A DNA stretch of 64,000 nt from Alicyclobacillus sp. SO9. GTDB lineage: Bacteria > Bacillota > Bacilli > Alicyclobacillales > Alicyclobacillaceae. The notes under the pieces are model-generated. The model searched no databases and was not told the DNA's origin. It saw only the letters and a list, made by a program, of their open reading frames with translations. The stretch covers positions 434,001-498,000 of the forward strand of contig NZ_CP066339.1 of NCBI RefSeq assembly GCF_016406125.1. The letters run 5' to 3'. The translations under genes were made by a program, and so were the position numbers. Below, piece by piece: positions 8,861 to 17,637 of the stretch. Each line of letters begins with the position of its first letter. The stretch's first letter is position 1.

Positions 8861-9811
8861 GTGGCGATTACACTACAGCAGCTAAAAGTGTTTCTGGCCG
8901 TCATTGATGCACAGAGCATTTCCGCGGCTGCCCAACAACTGGAGTTGCGCCAATCAACAGTAAGCTTTCACATGCAGGCGTTGGAATCTGTTGCGGGCAT
9001 TCCTCTGCTGATTCGTAACCATCATCGCTGGAATCTGACTGAAGCCGGGAAAGAACTGGTTGGGTATGCTCGGACCCTCACTTCGACAGCAGCAGAGGCG
9101 GAGCGAGTGTTGGCAGACTTTCAGTCTGACAGACAGAGGCGGCTTTTGATTGGGACTAGTCAAGTGCCGGCAACATATATTGTTCCCATTGTGGTAGAAC
9201 GCTTCCATGCCCTGCGACCGGATATTGCTTTGGTAGTAGAGAACGTGCCAAGTCCCATGGTCAGGCGGCGGGTAGAAGAGAGGGAGATCGACGTCGGCTT
9301 TATTATTGATGCAAGACCTGTGCCGCCTGCATTAGAGAGCAATCTTGTTTTGGAAGACGAAATCGGCTGCGTATTTTCACCGAATACCGGGCTGCAGTGG
9401 TTGAAGGCACCCATTACTCCCGATCAACTGCAAGCCATTGAACTGATTGGGCACGCAAAGGACTCATCCACCGCTCAGGTCTGCGATAACTGGGCATTGA
9501 ACCAGGGTGTCTCTTTGAAAACTTCGGTAACCCTGGGGTCCATCGACATGATTAAGACGGCCGTTAAACGAGGAATGGGCGCAGCCTTGCTGTCAGAGTT
9601 AATGGTACGAGATGAAATTGAAAAGGGAGACTTGCTGTATGCTCCCGTCCACAATCCGCCTCGACGTCAACTTCGACTCATCTATCACAGAGAACAGAAG
9701 GAGAGTAGGTTGCAGGACTTTGTTAAGATTGTGCAGAGCACAGCACAGGCGTCTCTGCTCCATCGCCGTCTCAACCAACACAACATCAACACCACTCCGG
9801 ACACCCCCTAG
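8861..9811 (+). CDS. LysR-family transcriptional regulator
   Basis: The N-terminal helix-turn-helix (ITLQQLKVFLAVIDAQSISAAAQQLELRQSTVSFHMQALE) is classic LysR. It is followed by a linker and an effector-binding domain of the periplasmic-binding fold (LLIGTSQVPATYIVPIVVERF, then IDVGFIIDA). GTG 8861 is chosen because TAGGGGG at 8847 is properly spaced, and upstream GTGs at 8843 and 8855 are not. It diverges from the ABC operon with phased operator copies between them and is followed by an MFS carrier, so both are likely targets. The inducer is unknown; the CysL/CbbR-like effector domain gives no firm hint. Confidence 0.88.
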   Translation: MAITLQQLKVFLAVIDAQSISAAAQQLELRQSTVSFHMQALESVAGIPLLIRNHHRWNLTEAGKELVGYARTLTSTAAEAERVLADFQSDRQRRLLIGTSQVPATYIVPIVVERFHALRPDIALVVENVPSPMVRRRVEEREIDVGFIIDARPVPPALESNLVLEDEIGCVFSPNTGLQWLKAPITPDQLQAIELIGHAKDSSTAQVCDNWALNQGVSLKTSVTLGSIDMIKTAVKRGMGAALLSELMVRDEIEKGDLLYAPVHNPPRRQLRLIYHREQKESRLQDFVKIVQSTAQASLLHRRLNQHNINTTPDTP

Positions 9812-9875
9812 AGTGCGGCCGTAAAGCAGTGTAGTGGTTGCAATAAGTGTAGTGACAGCAAAGGGAGGTTCGTCA

Positions 9876-11114
9876 TTGAACGGTTTTGCTCGTTCAGTTC
9901 AGACATCAGATAAATACAAGTGGTTTGTCCTCCTGCTGACGACGTTTACTCAGATGTCCATTGCCTTCGTGGGACAAGGAGTAGGAGCTATAGCACCCTT
10001 TTTGCAAAGTCATTTTCATCTGAATCATGCTCAGGTTGGGTTTGCGGTCAGTGCCAACAATTTTGGCATTGGTCTGACAGCGTTATTTTTCGGCAAATTG
10101 GTCGATCGCTTTGGTGAAAAGAAAATGATGGTTCTCGGCGGCGTCATGACGGGTTTATCTATTTTTGTCGCATCACTGTCCACCGGCTATTGGATGCTTT
10201 TGTTCCTGCTGGTTGAAACAGGTTTGTGGTCGGGTTCTGCTACACCAGCAGGCAGTAAGGCGATTTTTAACTATTTTCCTGCCTCATCCAGAGGGACAGC
10301 TATGGGAATCAGACAAATGGGGATTTCCGCTGGTGCGTTCCTGGCTGCGCTTGTTCTGCCTGTCGTTACGAAGGCAGTCACTTGGAATGCTGCTTTTGAT
10401 TTGGCAGGAACAGTTGCAATTCTGGCCAATATTCTGTACTTGCTTATGTACCGACAAAAGCAAACTATACGCAGCGTCAACACAGTGCGTGGGACAGAAA
10501 CCGGCAAAAGTAAGAAGTCGTCGCTGTTGCATAACACTGCGATTTGGTACACCAGCCTTGCGGGAACCACTTTCATAGGAGCGCAATTCGCTATCATCAG
10601 CTACAGTCAATTGTTCTTACACAGTCAAGCAGGTATGTCTTATCACTACACATTCTATTTTCTTGCAGCCGCTCAACTTGCAGGCATGATTGGAAGAGTG
10701 CTGTGGGGAACAGTGAGTGACGCGTTTTTCTCTTCCAAGCGAAAACCCATACTGTTTTTCATCGGAGTCATGCTTGCGGGCTTGTCCTTGTCAATGCTGA
10801 CAATTTCCGTGAAAACCCCAATTTGGATGCTAATCCTTATGTTCGTACTGCTTGGTCTGGCAGCAATGGGATGGAACGGTCTATGGGTCACTCTTGTATC
10901 AGAACTGGTCGATTCCAGTCAGTCGAGTTCAGCGGTTGGAACAGCGGTATCGATTCTGCAGTTGGGTGTTCTTATCTTTCCTGTAATATTTGGCTACATA
11001 GTCGATAGTACAGGCTCATACAGTATTAGCTGGGTGTTCATTGCGTGCTGTGTGACGGCTGGCTTGATACTTTTGGCGCGAGTGAAGGAAAGCAGTGGAG
11101 AATCTTCAGTTTGA
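9876..11114 (+). CDS. Major facilitator superfamily transporter
   Basis: About twelve hydrophobic segments and the MFS loop signature GKLVDRFGEKKMMVLGG between helices 2 and 3. The second-half equivalent is GRVLWGTVSDAFFSSKRKP. SRGTAMGIRQMGISAG in helices 4-5 recalls cyanate/NimT-like and oxalate/formate-like antiporters. The start is TTG 9876, 8 bases after GGGAGG; the GTG at 9834 has no such site. It lies 64 bases after lysR on the same strand and is probably co-transcribed. Substrate unknown. Confidence 0.82.
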   Translation: MNGFARSVQTSDKYKWFVLLLTTFTQMSIAFVGQGVGAIAPFLQSHFHLNHAQVGFAVSANNFGIGLTALFFGKLVDRFGEKKMMVLGGVMTGLSIFVASLSTGYWMLLFLLVETGLWSGSATPAGSKAIFNYFPASSRGTAMGIRQMGISAGAFLAALVLPVVTKAVTWNAAFDLAGTVAILANILYLLMYRQKQTIRSVNTVRGTETGKSKKSSLLHNTAIWYTSLAGTTFIGAQFAIISYSQLFLHSQAGMSYHYTFYFLAAAQLAGMIGRVLWGTVSDAFFSSKRKPILFFIGVMLAGLSLSMLTISVKTPIWMLILMFVLLGLAAMGWNGLWVTLVSELVDSSQSSSAVGTAVSILQLGVLIFPVIFGYIVDSTGSYSISWVFIACCVTAGLILLARVKESSGESSV

Positions 11115-11275
11115 GGCAGATACCTGATATGATTTGATGAAACATACGATATGACACATATGACATGAAACAAACGAGATCAGAAACCAGTTGAAAGTAA
11201 CGAAACCTGTGTTGAACCATTTAAAACAACGAGAAATCATATGAGTTCGCGTATTGCCAGAAAGGGGTTGAGACT

Positions 11276-11926
11276 ATGAAAGTTACCTATGCAGTAACAG
11301 CCAGCGGTGTCCTGGGCGGGTTAGCGGCTTTACTAATTTATTCAGTAAGCCATCATCACACAACACCCGTCTCTCATTCAAACAACATCACGAATACAGC
11401 ACAAGCGTCGAAACAAAATGCTCCCTCGTCATCGTCGACGAATGGGACAAGTTCCACATCCCAGTCATCAACCTCAAACAGCAGCCAAACATCTAATGCG
11501 TCGTCCTCGCAAGGACAGGCTGGTTCTAGTGGGAATGTGACCGTGTCGGTTGGCGGTCCCGTTGCACAGAAGAAGCAGCAGGCTTTGGTGAGTGCAGTTC
11601 AAACAATGCTGCAGGGGAGTACGGCCAAGCAAATGGATGCGTCCGCTTTTGTGCAGTATGCATACGCCAAAATTGGTGTTCAACTGCCACGGACCATTGC
11701 CGAACAGGCAAAACTGGGGAGTAAGGTGACGAATCCCAACCAACTCCAAAAAGGCGACATTGTTTGCTTTGATCTTAAAAATAACAGTAAAAATGTCGTG
11801 ACATTTGACGGGATTTATATGGGCAATCAGAATTTTGCTGCCAAAACCACACACGGATTAGAGATTATCAGTCTGACTGACAACTACTGGGGTCCGCGAT
11901 TCTTATATGGAAAGCGCATCTTGTAG
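11276..11926 (+). CDS. NlpC/P60-like domain protein with all catalytic residues replaced (predicted pseudoenzyme)
   Basis: A 216-residue protein with one N-terminal membrane segment or uncleaved signal (residues 5-24), a Ser/Thr/Asn linker (about 40-85), a short GNVTVSVGG stretch and a C-terminal NlpC/P60 fold. MDASAFVQYAYAKIGVQLP corresponds to the DCSGFVQYVYxKxGxxLP motif, but the nucleophile Cys is Ala122. VTFDGIYMGN corresponds to VSHVGIYIGN, but the His is Phe177. NFAAK replaces FIHA. The fold signatures QLQKGDIVCF and the terminal YWGPRFLYGKRIL are kept. It should bind rather than cut peptidoglycan or another ligand; that function is inferred. Confidence 0.72.
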   Translation: MKVTYAVTASGVLGGLAALLIYSVSHHHTTPVSHSNNITNTAQASKQNAPSSSSTNGTSSTSQSSTSNSSQTSNASSSQGQAGSSGNVTVSVGGPVAQKKQQALVSAVQTMLQGSTAKQMDASAFVQYAYAKIGVQLPRTIAEQAKLGSKVTNPNQLQKGDIVCFDLKNNSKNVVTFDGIYMGNQNFAAKTTHGLEIISLTDNYWGPRFLYGKRIL

Positions 11927-11940
11927 TGATTACCGACAAT

Positions 11941-11969
11941 TTGAAATTCTGTGGTTGAAAAGGTATAAT
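11941..11969 (+). promoter_or_regulatory. Sigma-A type promoter of the amino-acid ABC operon
   Basis: TTGAAA at 11941-11946 and a perfect TATAAT at 11964-11969, separated by 17 bp. It points at the binding-protein gene starting at 12154 and implies a leader of about 175 bases. Confidence 0.75.
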
Positions 11970-12016
11970 ATTTTATGTCGACTCGCTTGGCGGAACTGAA
12001 TCCAACGCAGCACAGG

Positions 12017-12062
12017 CACTATATATGGGGTTCGTTTCAGAGTGAGAACCTTGTGTATAGTG
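12017..12062 (+). other. Stem-loop in the leader of the amino-acid ABC operon
   Basis: CACTATA (12017-12023) pairs with TATAGTG (12056-12062), and inside it GGTTC (12029-12033) pairs with GAACC (12046-12050). It sits between the promoter and the start codon. No known riboswitch class was recognised and no poly-T tract follows, so any regulatory role is speculative. Confidence 0.35.
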
Positions 12063-12153
12063 TTTGTTTGTTATCAGGCAGGTTTGAAATGCCGCAGGAC
12101 GGTGCCGCCGAGACAGAGACAAACACACAGAATCACAAGGGGGAGTTTACGCA

Positions 12154-13017
12154 TTGAAGAAATTTGCAGTCGTGTTATCTTCAGTAGCTTTACTTGGACT
12201 GACAGCCGTGGGGTGCGGAACGAGTAACAACAGCGGGGGAAGTGGCGGTGGCAACAGCACTGGGCAATCGACCGGCGGATCCGGCAGCGGTGCAACGAGT
12301 TTTGTCCTCGGCACTTCACCCACCTACCCGCCTTTTGAAACGAAGAAGAACGGCAAATTGACAGGCTTTGATATCGAAATGATTCATGACATCGCGAAGC
12401 TTGAAAACCTGAAGATTAAGAACACGCGGACAATGCAGTTTTCTGGTCTGATTCCTGCGCTGGTATCCGATCAAGTCGACGTAGCCGTCGCCGGCTTCAC
12501 CATCAAAAAAACGAGAATGCAAAAGGTTAACTTCTCGAATGCGTACTACTTGTCAGGTCAATCGATTCTTGTTCGGAAGAACTCCAGCATTACTGGATTA
12601 AAAGACCTGAAAGGAAAGGTCGTAGCTGTGAAGAAGGCGACTACCGGGGCTGATTTTGCCACGAGCAAAGGCTTAAAGAACCTGAAACAGTTCAATACGA
12701 CTTCGCAGTTATACAGCGCGCTCATGAGTGGCAGTGTTTCTGCGGTCATCTTTGATAATCCGGGGAACTCATCGTTTGCCAAAGACCACAGCAGCAAGGT
12801 CAAGGTGGTTGGAGGTATGCTGACTGGTGAATACTATGGAATTGCAGTCAGCAAAAAGAAGCCTGAGTTGCTGAAAAAAATTAACGCAGGCCTGAAGAAA
12901 ATGCAAAGCGACGGTGAGTACAAAAAGCTGTACAAGAAATACTTCGGCAGTGATACCAATGGAATTATTACAAGTGTCATGACACCGAAGCAGGTAGTGG
13001 CCAAGTCTTCAAGCTGA
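12154..13017 (+). CDS. Polar amino-acid ABC transporter substrate-binding lipoprotein (family 3)
   Basis: TTG 12154 follows AAGGGGGAG. A signal with lipobox AVGCG leads to a Gly/Ser-rich linker and a family 3 binding domain. Typical elements are TSPTYPPFETKKNGKLTGFD, PALVSDQVDVAVAGFTIKKTRMQKVNFSNAYY, KGKVVAVKKATTGADF and a C-terminal YKKLYKKYFG. The family binds glutamine, glutamate, arginine, histidine or cystine. The residues visible here do not settle which. It forms one transporter with the permease and ATPase that follow. Confidence 0.88.
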   Translation: MKKFAVVLSSVALLGLTAVGCGTSNNSGGSGGGNSTGQSTGGSGSGATSFVLGTSPTYPPFETKKNGKLTGFDIEMIHDIAKLENLKIKNTRTMQFSGLIPALVSDQVDVAVAGFTIKKTRMQKVNFSNAYYLSGQSILVRKNSSITGLKDLKGKVVAVKKATTGADFATSKGLKNLKQFNTTSQLYSALMSGSVSAVIFDNPGNSSFAKDHSSKVKVVGGMLTGEYYGIAVSKKKPELLKKINAGLKKMQSDGEYKKLYKKYFGSDTNGIITSVMTPKQVVAKSSS

Positions 13018-13181
13018 TTTGACAGGAACACAAAAGAATTGCGCACAAGCCGGGGTGACAGTGGGGCTGACTTCAGTGCTATGTGATGAGACACGGATAT
13101 CGTGTGTTCTGTATTAAAGCGGTGAAGCGATAATGCCCCTGTGCACCCAGGCGGTGCGCTCAGTTTTTGGGAGAGATGCTA

Positions 13182-13850
13182 TTGGATATCGTCGTGAACC
13201 ATCTACCCGTTCTCTTAAAGGGTTTTAGGCTTACGGTAGAGTACTCCGTGCTCGGTATTGTGCTTGCGATGATTTTCGGCGTCATCGCAGCATTGATGAG
13301 ACTAGCTCCATTGCGAATTGTTCGAGTCTTGCCGACTATCTATGTCGAGTTGTTCCGCGGGACACCGCTTCTGGTCCAGCTTTTCATCATTATCTTCGGA
13401 ATTCCACAAGTGCTGCCTGTTAACCAGTGGTTCGGACAAATGACCTACCCAATTCTGGGTGCAGCCATCGGTTTGGCATTAAATGAAGGAGCCTACGTGA
13501 CGGAAATTGTCCGTGCCGGGATTCTCGGTGTGGACAGAGGTCAGAAAGAAGCCGCACAAAGTATTGGAATGAGCGGTGGACAGACCATGCGTTATATTGT
13601 TTTACCGCAAGCCCTAAAGCGGATGATTCCGCCATTTGTAAATCAGTTTGCACAAACAATTAAGGATACATCGCTGCTCTCGGCAGTGGGTGTAGTGGAA
13701 ATGCTTTATTCAGGACAGATTGTCATTAACAATTATTTCGATCCGTTTACCATCTACACACTCATCGCACTCGCCTACTTTGTATTCATTTGGCTAATTA
13801 CGCGATTTGCTGCCTACCTTGAGAGGAGGTTGCAACTTGATAAGCGTTAA
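13182..13850 (+). CDS. Polar amino-acid ABC transporter permease (HisM/GlnP family)
   Basis: About 222 residues with five or so membrane helices and the family loop [15 protein letters not shown]. The EAA-type motif is [35 protein letters not shown] 13182 is preferred because GGGAGAG at 13169-13175 is correctly spaced; an in-frame TTG at 13167 and ATG at 13176 are too close to that site. The 165-base gap from the binding-protein gene holds a short palindrome (ACACGGATATCGTGT) and no clear terminator. Confidence 0.87.
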   Translation: MDIVVNHLPVLLKGFRLTVEYSVLGIVLAMIFGVIAALMRLAPLRIVRVLPTIYVELFRGTPLLVQLFIIIFGIPQVLPVNQWFGQMTYPILGAAIGLALNEGAYVTEIVRAGILGVDRGQKEAAQSIGMSGGQTMRYIVLPQALKRMIPPFVNQFAQTIKDTSLLSAVGVVEMLYSGQIVINNYFDPFTIYTLIALAYFVFIWLITRFAAYLERRLQLDKR

Positions 13851-14559
13851 AAACTTATATAAATCTTTCGGAGATAACGAGGTTTTAACTGATATAAGCA
13901 ACCATGTTGAAGAACAGGAAGTGGTTGTTGTTATCGGTCCGTCAGGCAGCGGTAAAAGTACATTTTTACGGTGCTTGAACGGCTTGGAAAAAGCGACGAA
14001 AGGGCATATTTGGATAGACGATTTGGAGTTGACCGCGCATAAGGCCAACGTTGTCAAACTTCGGCAGCGTGTGGGAATGGTCTTCCAACGTTTTAATCTG
14101 TTTAGCCATTTCACGGTGATGGACAACATTACCATTGGTCCGCGCAAGGTGCTTGGGAGAAGTACACAGGAGAGTAAGCAGATTGCACGAGAGTTGCTGG
14201 CGAAAGTAGGGCTGGAGGACAAGGAAGACAGCTACCCGGATGAACTGTCCGGGGGACAGCAGCAACGCGTCGCCATTGCCAGAGCACTTGCAATGCAACC
14301 CGAAGTAATGCTGTTTGACGAACCGACCTCAGCTTTGGACCCAGAAATGGTAGGAGAAGTTCTTCAAGTCATGAAGACACTCGCTAAAGAAGGCATGACC
14401 ATGGTTGTGGTAACGCACGAAATGGGCTTTGCCCGCGAGGTTGGCGACCGAGTCATCTTTATGGACGACGGGCAAATTGTTGAGGAAGGGACACCCGAGC
14501 AGATTTTCAGCAACGCCAAGGAAGAGCGTACCCAATCCTTCCTGAGCAAGATTTTATAG
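13837..14559 (+). CDS. Polar amino-acid ABC transporter ATPase (GlnQ/HisP family)
   Basis: TTG 13837 follows GAGGAGG and lies 14 bases inside the end of the permease gene, so the two are translationally coupled. Walker A is [10 protein letters not shown]-loop VFQRFNLF, signature [15 protein letters not shown], Walker [16 protein letters not shown] and switch VVTHEMGFA. The 240-residue length is normal for the family. Confidence 0.92.
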   Translation: MISVKNLYKSFGDNEVLTDISNHVEEQEVVVVIGPSGSGKSTFLRCLNGLEKATKGHIWIDDLELTAHKANVVKLRQRVGMVFQRFNLFSHFTVMDNITIGPRKVLGRSTQESKQIARELLAKVGLEDKEDSYPDELSGGQQQRVAIARALAMQPEVMLFDEPTSALDPEMVGEVLQVMKTLAKEGMTMVVVTHEMGFAREVGDRVIFMDDGQIVEEGTPEQIFSNAKEERTQSFLSKIL

Positions 14560-14583
14560 CGGCGTGGGACGGCGACTCATGTT

Positions 14584-14617
14584 GCAGATAGCAGATAGCA
14601 GATAGCAGATAGCAGAT
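14584..14617. repeat. 7-bp tandem repeat (GCAGATA)
   Basis: Nearly five perfect copies just after the ATPase stop. Non-coding simple repeat with no known role. Confidence 0.85.
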
Positions 14618-14651
14618 GAATCACCAGGGTGAACTTGAATGAATGGAGATT

Positions 14652-14686
14652 GTGATAACCAGAATTTTCTGGTTATCACTTTTTTG
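14652..14686 (+). terminator. Rho-independent terminator of the amino-acid ABC operon
   Basis: GTGATAACCAGAA (14652-14664) is followed after two T by its exact reverse complement (14667-14679) and then a T6 run. Position and T-tract fit termination of the plus-strand operon. Confidence 0.85.
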
Positions 14687-15436
14687 TCTGATGGGAGACA
14701 ATTTCAACGCCTTGACGCGTGTGAGTTGAGGGTGGCAGGTCGCAGCTGTGGTTCCAGGGCAGGGCTGTGGTTCCAGGTCGCATCTGCGGGCCATGCTGCG
14801 GGTCATGCTCTGTATAATAAGGATCGAAAAGATCACTAATAGCGAGACGGTGGTCACTTAGTGATCAAAAAGCTCACTATGGGGCCGGTGTCGAAAGTGT
14901 TAGTGTCGCAAAGAATCACTATTTGCCTCCCGTCCACGAGGGCAGGGTAATGATAGTGATCAATGGGATCCCTATGATGGGGCGGGTACTTGGGATAGTG
15001 ATCGATGGGATCCCTATGATGATGCCGGCCCCAACATAGTGATCGATGGGATCCCTATGACTGTGCGGCGGCTCACAACTCTACTGTGTTGCAAGCTGTC
15101 CGTTCGTCCCATCCGTTCGTCCCATCTTTCAAGTGGACAATCATCACGTTGATAGGAGAATGGGAGTGGCGCTGTGATGCTGGACAGGCGGGATCCATAT
15201 CCATTTATTACTGCAGGAGTTTAGGTTCACATTTGTCGAATTATTTTGTATACAGTTGTGGTTGTCCCATGAGTGCTGCTGTGCTGAGTAATGTGTTGGT
15301 TAAGCGCGCTCAGCCGCCAGGCAGCATAACAGTTCGGAGCATTACAGAGTTAGGCATTGCATCGCAGAGTGAAACATCGCAGAGTGAAACATTACAGAGA
15401 TGAGCATTGCATTACAGAGATGGAGGTGCGGGGTCT
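14687..15436. repeat. Gene-free stretch with three 28-bp repeats and short degenerate repeats
   Basis: No convincing gene. Three copies of ATAGTGATC(A/G)ATGGGATCC followed by CTATGA lie at about 14953, 14995 and 15036. Each combines a GATC-centred and a GGATCC-centred palindrome. Upstream at 14818-14880 are diverged relatives (AAGGATCGAAAAGATCACTA and TTAGTGATCAAAAAGCTCAC). The same words recur in the block at 39280-40400, so this is probably a dispersed family. GTTCGTCCCATC occurs twice near 15102-15126. A run of degenerate CATTACAGAG/CATCGCAGAGTGAAA units fills 15336-15421 just before the sigma-54 activator. Confidence 0.7.
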
Positions 15437-17194
15437 TTGGCGGACACTTCTGTTCCAATTGCATTTCCTTATCAGGAATTTGTGGAACACTTGCCCAATG
15501 GTGTAGTTGTTGTTGCAGCTGATAATCAGATTGTCTATTGCAATGAGAGAGCACTCGAACTGCTTAAGACAGAACGGCGGGCCCTTCTCAATTCGAAAGT
15601 TGAGGAATGGTTGGGCCGCATTACAGAGGCAGACATGTTGCAACTTGAAGATGATAAGCAACGCCTGAAAATTCCGTATCAGGAGAGCGTGTTGGTGTTT
15701 CGTCAGATTCGAATCGGATCTCATGGTCACCTGAAATTTTTCGTCTTTGAAGATATCACGGTGTATGAACAAGTGTCTGAAGCGTTGCAACAGGTGTCCG
15801 ACGCACATGAAGAACTCCGGATGATCTTGGACTCGTCCCACGATGACATCCTCATCGCTTCGGGGGAAGGAATTGTTTTAAGCGCATCCCAGACCTTTGA
15901 GGACTCTTACAATATACCGCTGAATGAATTAGTGGGACAGTCTGTAGAAGATTTGGAGAAGCGCAGGGTGTTTAATCCATCTGTCACCTTGAAGGTGCTG
16001 AAAACAGGGACAAGACAGGTGTTGCTGCAGAAAACTGCGACAGGAAAGAAAATGCTGGTGACAGGCACACCGATTCTTAACGAGGATGGGCGGATTCGCC
16101 GTATCATTTCCTATTCACATGATGTAACAGAACTCCATGCGTTGAAAGATCACGTTCAAGATGTGCAACAGGAGATGACACGCGTTCGCTCGGAACTGGA
16201 ACAATTGCGGAGCAAGGAACTAAATGTGAGCGGGCTGATTGTTGAAAGCGGTGCTATGAATAAGGTGATTCAATCTGTCGCACAAGTTGCTCGACATGAT
16301 GTGCCCGTCTTGTTGCTGGGTGAATCTGGTGTCGGGAAAAGTGCTTTGGCGAAACTTGTGCACAAGAACAGTTCAAGGAGTGAAGGGCCGTTTATAGAAG
16401 TGAACTGCGGTGCAATTCCGGCGAACTTAATTGAATCCGAGTTGTTCGGGTATGAAGCCGGAGCTTTCACGGGTGCCGATAAAAAAGGAAAAATCGGGCT
16501 GGTGGAACTGGCTGACAACGGAACGTTGTTCTTGGACGAAGTGGCAGAACTGCCGTTACTCCTTCAAGTAAAACTATTGAAAGTACTGCAGGACAAGGAA
16601 TTCAGAAGAGTAGGAGGCTCGAAGTCCATTCGCTCGGATTTCCGTCTCATTTCGGCAACAAATCAAGACATTGATGAGATGGTGCGAACGGGTGAAGTTC
16701 GCGACGATTTGTACTACAGAATCAATACTGTGACCGTGACTGTACCCGCACTTCGTGATAGGAGGGATGGTATCTCCCGGCTGACCCATCATGTTTTGAC
16801 ACAGATGAACGAGAAACATGGTCTTGCAAAAGCCGTGAGCACCGAAGTCATTGAACGCCTGTCGACCTATGATTGGCCTGGAAACATTCGCGAATTGGAA
16901 AACGTCATTGAGCGGGCTGTGATTCTGAGCAGAAGTGAGGTGATTGGCATAGAAGATTTACCAGAATCGATTGCCTTTGGAAAAGATTATCCTTCCAGTC
17001 CGGCACTTGGCAAGAACACACTTCCGGAAATGGTAGCCGAATTTGAAAGAAACATTCTCGAATCTGCCCGGAAACAGTGCAGAACAACGGTAGAGGTCGC
17101 TCAATTGCTAGGAATCAGTCAGCCGACCGCAGTCCGTAAACTGCAAAAATATGCCCCCCTCTCTGGAGAAAGAGAAGAGGGTAACGTACAGTAG
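15437..17194 (+). CDS. Sigma-54-dependent transcriptional activator with two PAS-like sensor domains
   Basis: About 585 residues: two PAS-like domains (roughly 8-110 and 125-235), a short coiled coil, a sigma-54 AAA+ domain and a Fis-type helix-turn-helix at the end (VEVAQLLGISQPTAVRKL). Walker A is GESGVGKSAL (about 295), the sigma-54 contact loop GAFTGA is intact at about 342, Walker B is GTLFLDEVAELP and the arginine region is DLYYRIN. TTG 15437 follows GGAGG; ATG 15407 is an alternative without a site. The arrangement is RocR/Bkd-like. It sits directly upstream of a sigma-54 promoter and three palindromes and most likely activates the operon at 17638-26198. Confidence 0.88.
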   Translation: MADTSVPIAFPYQEFVEHLPNGVVVVAADNQIVYCNERALELLKTERRALLNSKVEEWLGRITEADMLQLEDDKQRLKIPYQESVLVFRQIRIGSHGHLKFFVFEDITVYEQVSEALQQVSDAHEELRMILDSSHDDILIASGEGIVLSASQTFEDSYNIPLNELVGQSVEDLEKRRVFNPSVTLKVLKTGTRQVLLQKTATGKKMLVTGTPILNEDGRIRRIISYSHDVTELHALKDHVQDVQQEMTRVRSELEQLRSKELNVSGLIVESGAMNKVIQSVAQVARHDVPVLLLGESGVGKSALAKLVHKNSSRSEGPFIEVNCGAIPANLIESELFGYEAGAFTGADKKGKIGLVELADNGTLFLDEVAELPLLLQVKLLKVLQDKEFRRVGGSKSIRSDFRLISATNQDIDEMVRTGEVRDDLYYRINTVTVTVPALRDRRDGISRLTHHVLTQMNEKHGLAKAVSTEVIERLSTYDWPGNIRELENVIERAVILSRSEVIGIEDLPESIAFGKDYPSSPALGKNTLPEMVAEFERNILESARKQCRTTVEVAQLLGISQPTAVRKLQKYAPLSGEREEGNVQ

Positions 17195-17281
17195 GCACTT
17201 GAGCCACAACACACCGATTTTATGTTGGGGAAAACACTGCAATGATTTGTGGAACATGGGACTCATAACGTTCAGATGTCA

Positions 17282-17395
17282 ATTCATTGATGAATAATAA
17301 ATTCAACTTTGAATAATTGCCCTTCTATCCTATGAAATCAGTCGATGAAGCAGAATGCTTTTTAATAGGAGACCGATATCTATTCACAATTGAAT
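17282..17395 (+). promoter_or_regulatory. Three ATTCA-N4-TGAAT palindromes, predicted enhancer sites
   Basis: Perfect ATTCA-N4-TGAAT copies at 17282-17295, 17301-17314 and 17382-17395. The first two are centred 19 bp apart and the third is 81 bp further on. They lie about 175-290 bp upstream of the -24/-12 promoter, the normal range for bacterial enhancer-binding proteins that act by DNA looping. The rest of 17195-17637 is A/T-rich and shows no gene. Confidence 0.7.
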
Positions 17396-17568
17396 CGTTT
17401 TCGTAAGACTACTTTCGCATTCCTTAGAAATTGCTAATGACACACTGCACATCTGATAATTATATCTTACCTGTAATCAATGAATTTTCACTCTTTATCT
17501 ACGTGGATTTGGACTTTTATAGAATATTATTCGACTTTTCAGTGTATTTACGCGTCTTGCCACGGGAG

Positions 17569-17586
17569 TTGGCACGACTCTTGCAG
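17569..17586 (+). promoter_or_regulatory. Sigma-54 (-24/-12) promoter
   Basis: TTGGCACGACTCTTGCAG matches the sigma-54 consensus TGGCACG-N4-TTGCA exactly, with correct GG to GC spacing. It lies about 50 bases before the start codon at 17638. Confidence 0.88.
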
Positions 17587-17637
17587 TATGACAGGCAAGG
17601 GCATTGTACCAACTCATTCATCTAGGAGGCGCATCAC

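Noticed and set aside
15086-15403. 105-codon open frame upstream of the sigma-54 activator
   Set aside because: It runs through short repeats, has low-complexity translation and no ribosome site.
17431-17625. Small open frame before the agmatinase gene
   Set aside because: It covers the sigma-54 promoter and enhancer region, has no ribosome site and shows no protein-like features.
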